64,000 bases of DNA from UBA10438 sp044238605 (lineage in GTDB: Bacteria; Bacteroidota; Ignavibacteria; Kapaibacteriales; Kapaibacteriaceae). The stretch lies in NCBI GenBank assembly GCA_044238605.1, contig JBIICY010000007.1, positions 66,445 to 130,444 on the forward strand, read 5' to 3'. Every line of letters starts with the position of its first letter. Within the stretch, counting starts at the first letter, position 1. This document shows, piece after piece, positions 27,571 to 35,631 of this stretch. Below the pieces are notes generated by a model that worked only from the letters and a program-made list of their open reading frames with translations, made no database searches and was not told the DNA's origin. A program made the position numbers and the translations under genes.

Positions 27571-28866
27571 GTGATTACTCTTGACACAAGATTTCGCGAT
27601 GCAGCCCGCTCGGCACGCATCGAATTGGGTGGGGCAGTAGAGCCCTTTGCTCATCTTCCGTATTCTAAGGAAACATCTGTAAAACGTGCCGGACTCAAGG
27701 CCTTCCTCGAGGCTGTGCGCCTTGATGGGGCGCGGGTAGATCCTATCGTACAGGCAACATCCCCACGGTCGTACCGTACAACATCCCGCAGGCGTGTGTA
27801 CATCAACAGAGGGAAGCTGCAGCTGAACCACGGAGATGGAAACAATCCCGGCCAGGCAAGCTTGCTCGAGCCCCCTCATCATGCGGCGATTTACACGCTT
27901 CTGGAATCTCTACTGCAGGAGATCCACCCGCAGGTTCAGGAAATCATCAATCACGTAATCGTACGTGGCACCTACGATGAATTTGTGCTGATCGTGAATG
28001 TGAAGGGGATGGACGCATACATCGTCCGTACGATTCGACGCGTCTGTGAACAGGTGCAGGCCTCCATTCCAGAGGTGCAGCATGCATGGATGTATCACGA
28101 TCCTAAGGGAAGCCGGTTCTATCTCGAGCTGGAACGTCCTGCAACCGGTGTTAATGCCAAAAAGCTCTTTGGACATGCCGCATGGCGTCAGGTGGTCAAT
28201 GACATCACCTATCAAGTAGGCGTCTTCTCATTTTCACAGATCAACCTGGAAATGATGCCTGCATTGATCTCCGCTGTTGCAGATCATGCCGGTGTAACAC
28301 AGAACGATATTCTCTTCGACCTTTATTCAGGATACGGCCTGTTCGGCGCTGCCCTTGCAAAGAGCGCAAAGCAGGTGGTAGCCGTTGATGCCGACGAAAC
28401 AACGGTAGACAACGCCAGGTACAACATCAAACGGGCCGGCGGAAATGTCACGGCTATTCGCCAGGTGTTTCGCGATGCCGATGATGTTACATCGCTTTGG
28501 AAGACGTGCAGCAAGATCCTGCGTGCCAATACCCTCGAATCGCCGGCAGTTGTGGTTCTTGATCCGCCTCGCAGCGGAACGCCAGCGGGGATGATCCGTG
28601 AGATTTCTCGCACGATTCAGCCGCACACAGTTGTAGAAGTTTTCTGCGGTCCGGACGAACTTGCCCGCAGCATCAGGGAATGGAAGTCTGCCGGATATCA
28701 GCTTGAGCGCATAACGCCGCTGGATCTGTTCCCGGGAACATTCGGCATGGAAATCGTTGCCAGCTGGAGCATGGCTGATGAGTCTACCGAACCTTCTCCA
28801 GAGCCCAGGAGAACACCTCGAGGTAACGCTCGGCCGTATGGACGATCGAATTATCGACGCTCATAG
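27571..28866 (+). CDS. TrmA/RumA-family RNA (uracil-5)-methyltransferase
   Basis: The 431-residue protein has the C-terminal methyltransferase domain of the family: SAM motif FDLYSGYGLFGAAL (249-262), DPPR at 331-334, a nucleophile-position Cys359, and Glu394 in LDLFPGTFGMEIV. Oddities: the usual SCNP around the cysteine is VFCGP here, the conserved His of the FPxTxHxE motif is missing, no TRAM domain or iron-sulfur cysteine set is evident, and the GTG start follows a promoter box by 4 nt. The target could be 23S rRNA or tRNA uracil. A charged tail (residues about 402-431) is encoded by sequence that overlaps glgA by 83 nt on the opposite strand. Confidence 0.82.
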   Translation: MITLDTRFRDAARSARIELGGAVEPFAHLPYSKETSVKRAGLKAFLEAVRLDGARVDPIVQATSPRSYRTTSRRRVYINRGKLQLNHGDGNNPGQASLLEPPHHAAIYTLLESLLQEIHPQVQEIINHVIVRGTYDEFVLIVNVKGMDAYIVRTIRRVCEQVQASIPEVQHAWMYHDPKGSRFYLELERPATGVNAKKLFGHAAWRQVVNDITYQVGVFSFSQINLEMMPALISAVADHAGVTQNDILFDLYSGYGLFGAALAKSAKQVVAVDADETTVDNARYNIKRAGGNVTAIRQVFRDADDVTSLWKTCSKILRANTLESPAVVVLDPPRSGTPAGMIREISRTIQPHTVVEVFCGPDELARSIREWKSAGYQLERITPLDLFPGTFGMEIVASWSMADESTEPSPEPRRTPRGNARPYGRSNYRRS

Positions 28867-30256
28867 CGTTACGACGAACATGCGTCCAGTGCGGTTCCTG
28901 CTTGTAGAGCCTGAGTGCCCTCCACAGGGCATTTGATAGCTCGTCTGCAGTGTAGTCGTAAAAACGCACACCCGTGCCCCTAAAGGTAATCGGATCGTAC
29001 TCTTCGATGGTATCTGCCAGCCCGCCGATTCCCCGCACAATAGGCACAGCTCCGTAGCGAAGTGCGAACATCTGGGTTAAGCCGCACGGTTCGAACAGCG
29101 ACGGCATGAGATAGTAATCACTGCCTGCCTGAATTCGGTGTGAAAGGGGCTCGTTGTACCCTTTGATAAATCGCACGTGATGGGGAAACTGGTGCTCGAG
29201 GTCGCGCATCAGGTTCTCGGCATCATGATCGCCACTTCCGAGCACAACAAGCCGAAAAGCCCCTTCTCGAAGGTGCTGAGGCAGAGCGTGCTGCAGGATA
29301 GAAAGACCTTTTTGCTCTGTGAGCCGCGTTACCATGCCAACAAGAGGAACGGAGTCCGTCTGGTGCTCGTCTGAGAATCCAAGCTCTCGAAGAAGGGCGA
29401 TCTTATCAGAGAGTTTTCGTTCGAGAGAATCTTGTGTGTAGGTAAGTGCAATGTTTGGGTCGGTTGACGGATCCCACTCGCTGGTCTCGATTCCATTAAG
29501 TACGCCTACCACATCAGCTGAACGTGTTTGGAGCGCCCCCTGCAGACCTTTTCCCTCGGGTGTCCAGCGCACTTCCTGGGCATACGTCGGACTTACCGTG
29601 GTAACCTTGTCGGCAAACATGATGCCCGACTTTACGGCATTAAAACAGCCGTCGTGCTCGTACCAGCTTCCGGAATAGAAGTCAGACGGTGGGAAACCGC
29701 AGAACTCCATGGCACGCAAGGGATCAAAGTGGCCCTGAAATGCCATGTTGTGGATAGTGAACACACCAGCCGTCCCAGAAAAGAACGCATCATGTCTGTA
29801 GTGCACCTTGAGAAGGGGCATACAGACTGCTGTGTGGTAATCGTGTGCGTGCACGATGTCTGGCCGAAACTCTAGGGCCTTGGCTACCTCAAATGCGGCC
29901 TTGCTGAGAAAGATGAACCGACGGTCGTTGTCCTCAAAGCCCTCGTGGTATCCATAAATACCAGGCCTGTCAAAGTAGTCCGACGACCTCACAAAATAGA
30001 CGTCTACGCTGGTGCCTGGTAGCTTGCCGTGCCACACTTCGGCATATTCGATCCACGTGCCAAAGGGGACACTAACGAGGAGGTCAAGCTTTGAGATTCC
30101 GAAATGTTCCTTGTCGATCGTGCCGTACAATGGCAGAACGAGCCGCACATCATGTCCGGCGCTTGCCCATGCTCGCGGCAGCGCCGCTGCCATGTCGGCA
30201 AGGCCGCCAACTTTTGCATACGGACTGATTTCTGCAGCTGCGAGGATGATGTTCAT
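28784..30256 (-). CDS. glgA: Glycogen synthase (ADP-glucose)
   Basis: GlgA (GT5) extends alpha-1,4-glucan from ADP-glucose. The 490-residue length is usual. The N-terminal sugar-nucleotide site is Lys15-Val-Gly-Gly-Leu (AEISPYAKVGGLADM), IVHAHDYHTA is the family histidine region, and the C-terminal GT-B loop is MPSLFEPCGLTQMFALRYG. I start it at MNIILAAAE; the frame extends upstream into ispE without a better start. It overlaps ispE by 4 nt, so the two are co-transcribed, and its 3' end overlaps the convergent methyltransferase gene by 83 nt. Confidence 0.95.
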   Translation of the reverse strand: MNIILAAAEISPYAKVGGLADMAAALPRAWASAGHDVRLVLPLYGTIDKEHFGISKLDLLVSVPFGTWIEYAEVWHGKLPGTSVDVYFVRSSDYFDRPGIYGYHEGFEDNDRRFIFLSKAAFEVAKALEFRPDIVHAHDYHTAVCMPLLKVHYRHDAFFSGTAGVFTIHNMAFQGHFDPLRAMEFCGFPPSDFYSGSWYEHDGCFNAVKSGIMFADKVTTVSPTYAQEVRWTPEGKGLQGALQTRSADVVGVLNGIETSEWDPSTDPNIALTYTQDSLERKLSDKIALLRELGFSDEHQTDSVPLVGMVTRLTEQKGLSILQHALPQHLREGAFRLVVLGSGDHDAENLMRDLEHQFPHHVRFIKGYNEPLSHRIQAGSDYYLMPSLFEPCGLTQMFALRYGAVPIVRGIGGLADTIEEYDPITFRGTGVRFYDYTADELSNALWRALRLYKQEPHWTHVRRNAMSVDNSIVHTAERYLEVFSWALEKVR

Positions 30257-31131
30257 ACTGTTCTGAAGTCTTCTGTTACTGGTCCGCAAATATAGGTTTG
30301 CAGTCCTTGGAAGGCCTGCTGAGCCTCCACGGCCTTTTCCACGTCTGTGAATAACCCATACATCGTAGAACCACTTCCACTCATTGAGGCATAGGTAGCC
30401 CCGTTTTCATAGAGAGAATGTTTAATCGTTGCAAGTATTGGATGTTCGATAAACACCGATCGTTCGAAGTCGTTTTTAAAGTGATGAGGCGTAACTGCTT
30501 TATTTGCAACGGCATGCGCCCATGAGCTTTCTAGGTCTTCGTGGGGTTGTTCACCGGTTATCCACAGTGTGGAATACGCTGCTGCAGTGTTAACGTGGAT
30601 GCCTGGACAAACCAAGAGGACAGTCCAGGGGAACACGTCATCAAGAGGTTGAATCACTTCTCCGCGTCCGCTTACATGTGCTACACCGTACCGTAGAAAG
30701 AACGGCACATCAGAACCCAATGATTGAGCAAGGGGCTCAAGTTCGCGTGTGAGGTCGTTGTTGACATCCCGTCCGTTGAGCATAGCTAACCCAAGGAGCG
30801 TAGTTGCCGCGTCTGATGATCCACCTCCGAGACCGCCGCCCGTTGGTATGGCTTTGTTCACGGTTATCTTTGCGCTCACGGTATCGTGAGGGAACGCTGC
30901 GGCATATGCTCTAGCGGCCCTGGCAACGATGTTGTTCTCTGGGGTATCGGTAACCTCTGGTATGCAGTATACCTCCAGATGCTGTTGTGGATCAAAAACT
31001 AGCGTGTCGTGGAGGTCAACGGCCACGAAAATCGATTGAATGTCGTGAAACCCGTCAGGGCGTTTTCTCACAACGTCGAGTCCAACGTTGATCTTAGCGC
31101 ACGCGCGAAGCGTAAGGGGATGTTGTTTCAT
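30253..31131 (-). CDS. ispE: 4-diphosphocytidyl-2-C-methyl-D-erythritol kinase
   Basis: IspE phosphorylates CDP-ME in the non-mevalonate (MEP) isoprenoid pathway. The 292-residue GHMP kinase has the N-terminal signature ACAKINVGLDVVRKRPDGFH and the ATP loop PTGGGLGGGSSDAAT, plus C-terminal SMSGSGSTMYGLF. The start MKQHPLT sits in a CATG shared with the divergent dolichol-kinase-like gene, so the two start codons overlap by 2 nt. glgA follows with a 4-nt overlap. Confidence 0.95.
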   Translation of the reverse strand: MKQHPLTLRACAKINVGLDVVRKRPDGFHDIQSIFVAVDLHDTLVFDPQQHLEVYCIPEVTDTPENNIVARAARAYAAAFPHDTVSAKITVNKAIPTGGGLGGGSSDAATTLLGLAMLNGRDVNNDLTRELEPLAQSLGSDVPFFLRYGVAHVSGRGEVIQPLDDVFPWTVLLVCPGIHVNTAAAYSTLWITGEQPHEDLESSWAHAVANKAVTPHHFKNDFERSVFIEHPILATIKHSLYENGATYASMSGSGSTMYGLFTDVEKAVEAQQAFQGLQTYICGPVTEDFRTV

Positions 31132-31783
31132 GTCTGAGCAAATATCGTACACAAGCGAACTCGCGCGGAAGAGTATTCATCTTTCTTCGCTGTTGATCCC
31201 TATCGTGTACCTGCAGCTTGACCATTGGACCGGCATTACCATCCTCACGGCTATGACTGTGACGTCGCTGCTGATAGACCTGTTGATGCACTATCATGCT
31301 CCCACGCGGCGTGTTATGCATTCCCTTGTTGGACCCATGCTGCGTCCGCATGAGATTGCATCAGAAGTATTCAGGCTCACCGGCGCATCGTGGGTGCTGA
31401 TTGCGGCAACGCTCACGTTCCTTCTGTTTCCGAAGGTGATCAGCACCACATCATTTACCGTTCTGATCGTTAGCGATACGGCCGCAGCGCTGATCGGACG
31501 TAGGTATGGCAAGCGTAGGTTCTTCGACAAAACACTCGTTGGCACGGTGTTCTTTGTGATCACGGCTGTTGCTGTTACCATAGTGTATGAGCAGGTCTTT
31601 CTGGTGGGACCCTGGTTCCTTGTATCCGGGTTTATCGCGAGCCTTGTTTGCGGTGTTGTTGAAGCAGCGTCAACCCGACTTAAACTTGATGATAATATCA
31701 GTATCCCAAGTAGTTTTGCACTCACAATGCTTGCGATGAACTGGCTGGGACAGTTCCTTCACATGCCAACGTTCCTCCACTGA
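31130..31783 (+). CDS. Dolichol/phytol kinase-like CTP-dependent membrane protein
   Basis: This 217-residue polytopic protein has about six hydrophobic segments. It has the family start ELARKSIHLSSLLIP and the nucleotide-binding stretch SDTAAALIGRRYGKRRF, then DKTLVGTVFF, and a late GVVEAASTRLKLDDN. SEC59/VTE5-like members phosphorylate dolichol, phytol or other polyprenols with CTP, and the related CdsA family makes CDP-diacylglycerol. Upstream in-frame codons lie within ispE; the ATG at 31130 matches homologue starts. It is followed after 15 nt by a small membrane-anchored hypothetical. Confidence 0.82.
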   Translation: MSEQISYTSELARKSIHLSSLLIPIVYLQLDHWTGITILTAMTVTSLLIDLLMHYHAPTRRVMHSLVGPMLRPHEIASEVFRLTGASWVLIAATLTFLLFPKVISTTSFTVLIVSDTAAALIGRRYGKRRFFDKTLVGTVFFVITAVAVTIVYEQVFLVGPWFLVSGFIASLVCGVVEAASTRLKLDDNISIPSSFALTMLAMNWLGQFLHMPTFLH

Positions 31784-31798
31784 TCTTCGTTAGGTTTC

Positions 31799-32320
31799 AT
31801 GGCGAACAAACTCAATCGTAGTTCCAAGGTCGTGATTGGTACTCTGCTCCTGATTGGAATCGGGATTGCAGTTGCCTACGTGGGTCTGCGGTACTTCCGT
31901 AGCGACACGTACGCCGAGCAGGTAGATCGTATCATCCGTACCCGGGACAGTGTTGTAACGTCAGTGTACTTCATCCGGGTTGCAGATTATGATTCGATGA
32001 ATGTGCGGGACGTAACGGCTGATATTGTTCGGAAGTCTCTCGACTCCAACGAACTTGATGTGAGCAAGACACGGCAGTACATGTTCCACATGTTCACGAC
32101 TGCCGACACGATGGACCTATCGCAGGATATGCTGGATGAGCTGGCATATACCAATCCGGCCATCGAAGAGCCGACAAAAATCCTTCGGTGCGTGAAAAAC
32201 GGCTGGATAATCTCGTACAAGTTTGCCCCATACCGCACACAACCACGTGGATTTGATATGGTGCGGACGTACTTCTATATGCCGCGCAACGGGATCAAGC
32301 TTAAGGACATTGAGCTCTGA
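31799..32320 (+). CDS. Hypothetical membrane-anchored protein
   Basis: I do not recognise this 173-residue protein. A basic N-terminus (NKLNRSSK) precedes one transmembrane helix at about 12-30 (VIGTLLLIGIGIAVAYVGL); the remainder is soluble, mixed alpha/beta and rich in Asp and Arg, and would lie in the periplasm by the positive-inside rule. It follows the dolichol-kinase-like gene by 15 nt and is probably co-expressed. Its stop codon directly abuts the stop codon of the convergent acyl-CoA ligase with no spacer. Confidence 0.75.
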   Translation: MANKLNRSSKVVIGTLLLIGIGIAVAYVGLRYFRSDTYAEQVDRIIRTRDSVVTSVYFIRVADYDSMNVRDVTADIVRKSLDSNELDVSKTRQYMFHMFTTADTMDLSQDMLDELAYTNPAIEEPTKILRCVKNGWIISYKFAPYRTQPRGFDMVRTYFYMPRNGIKLKDIEL

Positions 32321-33988
32321 TTATCGTCCGCGGAACTGCGTGTCTTTCCACTCGGCAAACAGGTGTTTAACCTTATTGCGCTGGTACTTCCCGGTGGAGG
32401 TTACCGGAAGCGTGTCCGTAAAGAGAACCACTTTGGGAGCCTTTGAATAGGGCAACTGTGATTGACAGAATGCAAGAATCTGGTGCTCGTCGACGGACTC
32501 ATCAGTGCGAATAACCAGTGCACCAACTTCCTCTCCGTACATGTTGTTCTCAAAGCCAACGCATATGCCTGCCTGAACGCCAGGTGCTCGGTTGATGACT
32601 TCATCAATCTCCAAGGGGGCTAGGTTAACGCCACCCCGAATGATCAGCTCTTTTAGGCGTCCGGTGATAAAGTAGAAGGAGCCCCATTTCTCATCGAATA
32701 CCCGAAATCCTTCATCGCCGGAACGGAACCATCCATAGGCAAATGCCTCCTCATTGGCCTTCAGATTTGCATCGTATCCACGCATGATATTGGTGCCGCG
32801 AATCACAATCTCTCCGCGTTCGCCATCCGGAACGGGATTTCCTGAAGGATCGTGGATCGACATTTCATTGGCCGGTATTGCAACGCCAATTGACGGGAAC
32901 CCATGGTCCTGCATCCAGTGACGGTGTTCTTCGTCCGCTAATCCTATTGGCAGGAAACACGTATAGCAAGTTGTTTCAGAAAGCCCATATCCATGCGTGA
33001 TACGCAGATCATAGGCCCGTTCGAATCTCTCTGCAAGTTCGCACGTTAAGGGGCCGGCACCACAGATGATGTTCCGGAATCCTGATTCCTTTACACCCGC
33101 TGCATCTGCCTGACTATCAAGCAGGAAGGCAAGCAGCGTTGGGACAACACTCACAACGTGCACCCCATGCTCGATGATTGCCGGAAAAAAGGTCCGCGGC
33201 GAAAACTTGCGATGAAGCACAATTGAAGCACCTGCCAGAAACGGGGTGGCATGTGTTACGAGAGATCCGTTGACGTGATGCACAGGGAGTACGCACATCA
33301 TGCGCGAATCGGGCGTGATTCCGAACCACTCTACGATGTCGCGGCAGTCGCTGAACAGGCATTGTTGAATGAGCACAACGCCCTTTGGGTTTCCTGTTGT
33401 GCCAGACGTATACACCACCATGCAGTCGTCCCAGCGCATATCGGTAGAGGCATCCGGATAGGCATGCGGCTCGCTGGCTCGAATGCGGTTGTGCCATGCA
33501 GACTCTGGGGAGTCGGAGTCCATTTCAACGATTTCTACCTGATGAGCAACGCAGGGATCGGTAACTCTTAGTGCATATTCCGACTTGCTCAAAACTAGCT
33601 TACATCCCGAGTGCTCAATAATGTACGCTAGGCGCTGGTCGTCCTCCGTCATGTTCAGTGGCACTGCACATGCGCCCATAAGCCAGCAGGCAAAGTAGGC
33701 TAAGATCGTGTCAGGGTGGTTGTGACTTGCAATAGCTATGCGGTCTCCGCGCCGGATACCATGCTGCGATAGTATTGTCGCGATTCGGCGCGAAACATCG
33801 ATGAAGACACTATACGACCACGTGGACTTCCTGCCCTGATCATCGATGTAGATCATCCACGGCTTTTCTAAGTAGCTGTCGTTGTTGTGCTGCATAAGCG
33901 CGCCCCAATTCAAATAGGGTTGCTCAACTGCATGTGGAGCAGTTCCATGGGCTGTGCGCGCAGGGTGATGTTGCGGATCGTAGAGCAT
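32321..33988 (-). CDS. AMP-forming acyl-CoA synthetase (ANL superfamily)
   Basis: The 555-residue enzyme activates a carboxylic acid as its adenylate and transfers it to CoA. ANL motifs are present in order: P-loop VVYTSGTTGNPKGV, the A5 region GYGLSETTCYTC, the A7 region RSGDEG, hinge-region ITGRLKELIIRGGVN, and catalytic A10 lysine in TSTGKYQRNK. The closest recognisable style is the CaiC/FadD-like group; the acid substrate is not readable. The start is uncertain: MLYDPQHH (33988) leaves 67 nt to the divergent gene, whereas the longest frame overlaps that gene. Nearby crotonases and a thioesterase fit an acyl-CoA role. Confidence 0.88.
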   Translation of the reverse strand: MLYDPQHHPARTAHGTAPHAVEQPYLNWGALMQHNNDSYLEKPWMIYIDDQGRKSTWSYSVFIDVSRRIATILSQHGIRRGDRIAIASHNHPDTILAYFACWLMGACAVPLNMTEDDQRLAYIIEHSGCKLVLSKSEYALRVTDPCVAHQVEIVEMDSDSPESAWHNRIRASEPHAYPDASTDMRWDDCMVVYTSGTTGNPKGVVLIQQCLFSDCRDIVEWFGITPDSRMMCVLPVHHVNGSLVTHATPFLAGASIVLHRKFSPRTFFPAIIEHGVHVVSVVPTLLAFLLDSQADAAGVKESGFRNIICGAGPLTCELAERFERAYDLRITHGYGLSETTCYTCFLPIGLADEEHRHWMQDHGFPSIGVAIPANEMSIHDPSGNPVPDGERGEIVIRGTNIMRGYDANLKANEEAFAYGWFRSGDEGFRVFDEKWGSFYFITGRLKELIIRGGVNLAPLEIDEVINRAPGVQAGICVGFENNMYGEEVGALVIRTDESVDEHQILAFCQSQLPYSKAPKVVLFTDTLPVTSTGKYQRNKVKHLFAEWKDTQFRGR

Positions 33989-34055
33989 GCGGACTGTTGA
34001 CTTGCTGGAATTCAAGTAATTTGGATTCGAATATACTCGATTAGAAAGCGATGGA

Positions 34056-35081
34056 ATGATGATCGATCTGCGAAGTGATACGCTCACAACACCCGATGAA
34101 GGAATGCGCCATGCAATTGCAAACGCGCCTGTTGGGGATGATGTCTACAGCGAGGACCCTACCGTTGAGCGGTTGCAGCAGCGCGTTGCCGAGATGTTTG
34201 GAAAGGAGGCTGCACTCTTTGTACCAAGCGGCACGCAGGGAAATCAGATCTGCCTGGCCCTGCATGCATCCACAGGCGATGAGATCATTTGCGAGAAGGA
34301 TGCGCACATCTTTCACTACGAAAATGCTGCAACCAGCGTTATCGCCCGCGCACAGCTTCACGGCATTCCGTCGGAATATGGTGCGATGCCCCTTGAGCTG
34401 ATCGAGCAAGCCATTCGACCAACGGCCTACTATTATCCCAAAACTGCTGCCATTGCGGTTGAAAACACGCACAATCGTCATGGGGGTACCGTTGTACCGC
34501 TGGAGCACCTCAAGTCAATTCGATCAATTGCACAGCATAACGGACTGGCCTTGCATTGCGATGGAGCCCGAATCTGGAATGCGATCACTGCTTCTGGCGT
34601 TTCAGCCAAGGAGTACGGCGAGATCTTTGATACTCTAAGTGTATGCATGAGCAAGGGGCTTGGAGCACCCATAGGGTCTCTTATCGTTGGATCGCGGCAG
34701 CATATTGAGCGCGCCCGGCGCTGGAGAAAAATGCTGGGCGGAGGTATGCGTCAGGTAGGTGTGCTGGCGGCAGCGGCGATGTATGCATTGGACGTTACAC
34801 TGGCCAAACTTGCTCGTGACCACGAACATGCACGGATGCTGGCAGAGTCTCTTGCGAAGCATCCAAAGGTATTGATCGACATGAACAGAGTACAGACAAA
34901 CATCGTGGTGTTTACGGTGGAGGGGGTAAACGACGCGCAGTTTGTAGCAGATTGTGCCGAGCGCGGCTTACGGATAGCCCCGATCTATCCGGGAACGATG
35001 AGGGCGGTGATGTACCACCAGGTTACGAGTGAGATGGTTTATCGCGCAGCTGCAATTCTCCATGATGTGCTCGGCGACTAA
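34056..35081 (+). CDS. ltaE: Low-specificity L-threonine aldolase
   Basis: This PLP enzyme splits L-threonine or L-allo-threonine to glycine and acetaldehyde. The 341-residue protein begins with the family signature IDLRSDTLTTP, has the PVGDDVYSEDPTV segment, the cofactor-phosphate region VPSGTQGNQ, Asp169 in HCDGARIWNA and the Schiff-base Lys200 in VCMSKGLGAPIGS. Adjacent ATG codons at 34056 and 34059 are both possible starts. No strong ribosome site is seen. Confidence 0.94.
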   Translation: MMIDLRSDTLTTPDEGMRHAIANAPVGDDVYSEDPTVERLQQRVAEMFGKEAALFVPSGTQGNQICLALHASTGDEIICEKDAHIFHYENAATSVIARAQLHGIPSEYGAMPLELIEQAIRPTAYYYPKTAAIAVENTHNRHGGTVVPLEHLKSIRSIAQHNGLALHCDGARIWNAITASGVSAKEYGEIFDTLSVCMSKGLGAPIGSLIVGSRQHIERARRWRKMLGGGMRQVGVLAAAAMYALDVTLAKLARDHEHARMLAESLAKHPKVLIDMNRVQTNIVVFTVEGVNDAQFVADCAERGLRIAPIYPGTMRAVMYHQVTSEMVYRAAAILHDVLGD

Positions 35082-35085
35082 TCCA

Positions 35086-35093
35086 TATTTTTG
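35086..35093 (+). promoter_or_regulatory. -7 element upstream of the thioesterase
   Basis: TATTTTTG, a perfect TAnnTTTG match, begins 5 nt after the aldolase stop and lies 29 nt before the thioesterase ATG, giving that gene its own probable transcript. The -33 element is not clear. Confidence 0.45.
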
Positions 35094-35122
35094 CAGCACA
35101 CAATGTATCAAGAGTCAATCGT

Positions 35123-35620
35123 ATGCCGTCAGCTGAAAAGTCCGAAGCCGTTGTAGATCACAGTACTGCCATCATTGAAGGTCATGGCACGTATCATCAT
35201 CGTCTGCACAGCAGGGTGCGCTCGTATGATGTTGATCGCCAGAGTATTGTTCATAACGCAGTGTATCTGTACTGGCTTGAAGCAGCCCGTATTGAATACT
35301 TCCGCGATATCGGCGTTCCGATCGACAGAGATTCATTTGTTACAAAGCACTTCTTTGTTGTGCTGAAAACATCGATCGAGTACAAGGAAGCAGCGCGGTT
35401 CGACGACCCCTACACCGTCTACACACGTGTGCCGTTTGTGAAGAATTCGTCGTTCGGTTTTGAACACGTTATTCGTCACGAAAACGGAACGATTCTCGCC
35501 GTTGCTAGCAGCGTTCTTGTTCATCTGAACCCTGCCACGCATCGTCCGGAGCGGATACCAGACTCATACCGGTCATTGATCCGTGAGTTCGAAGGCGACA
35601 ACGTCGTTTTTGCAGAGTAA
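35123..35620 (+). CDS. Acyl-CoA thioesterase, YbgC/FadM-type 4HBT hotdog
   Basis: This 165-residue protein has the hotdog-fold 4HBT signature VRSYDVDRQSIVHNAVYLYW followed by LEAARIEYF, including the catalytic-position aspartates 36/38. Members hydrolyse acyl-CoA or 4-hydroxybenzoyl-CoA thioesters. An N-terminal extension of about 25 residues precedes the core and is not typical. The GH3 gene starts 11 nt downstream, probably in the same transcript. Confidence 0.9.
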   Translation: MPSAEKSEAVVDHSTAIIEGHGTYHHRLHSRVRSYDVDRQSIVHNAVYLYWLEAARIEYFRDIGVPIDRDSFVTKHFFVVLKTSIEYKEAARFDDPYTVYTRVPFVKNSSFGFEHVIRHENGTILAVASSVLVHLNPATHRPERIPDSYRSLIREFEGDNVVFAE

Positions 35621-35631
35621 ACGACGAGTTC

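Noticed and set aside
33989..34087. Longer N-terminus of the acyl-CoA ligase
   Set aside because: It overlaps the divergent aldolase start by 32 nt and has no similarity to ANL N-termini.
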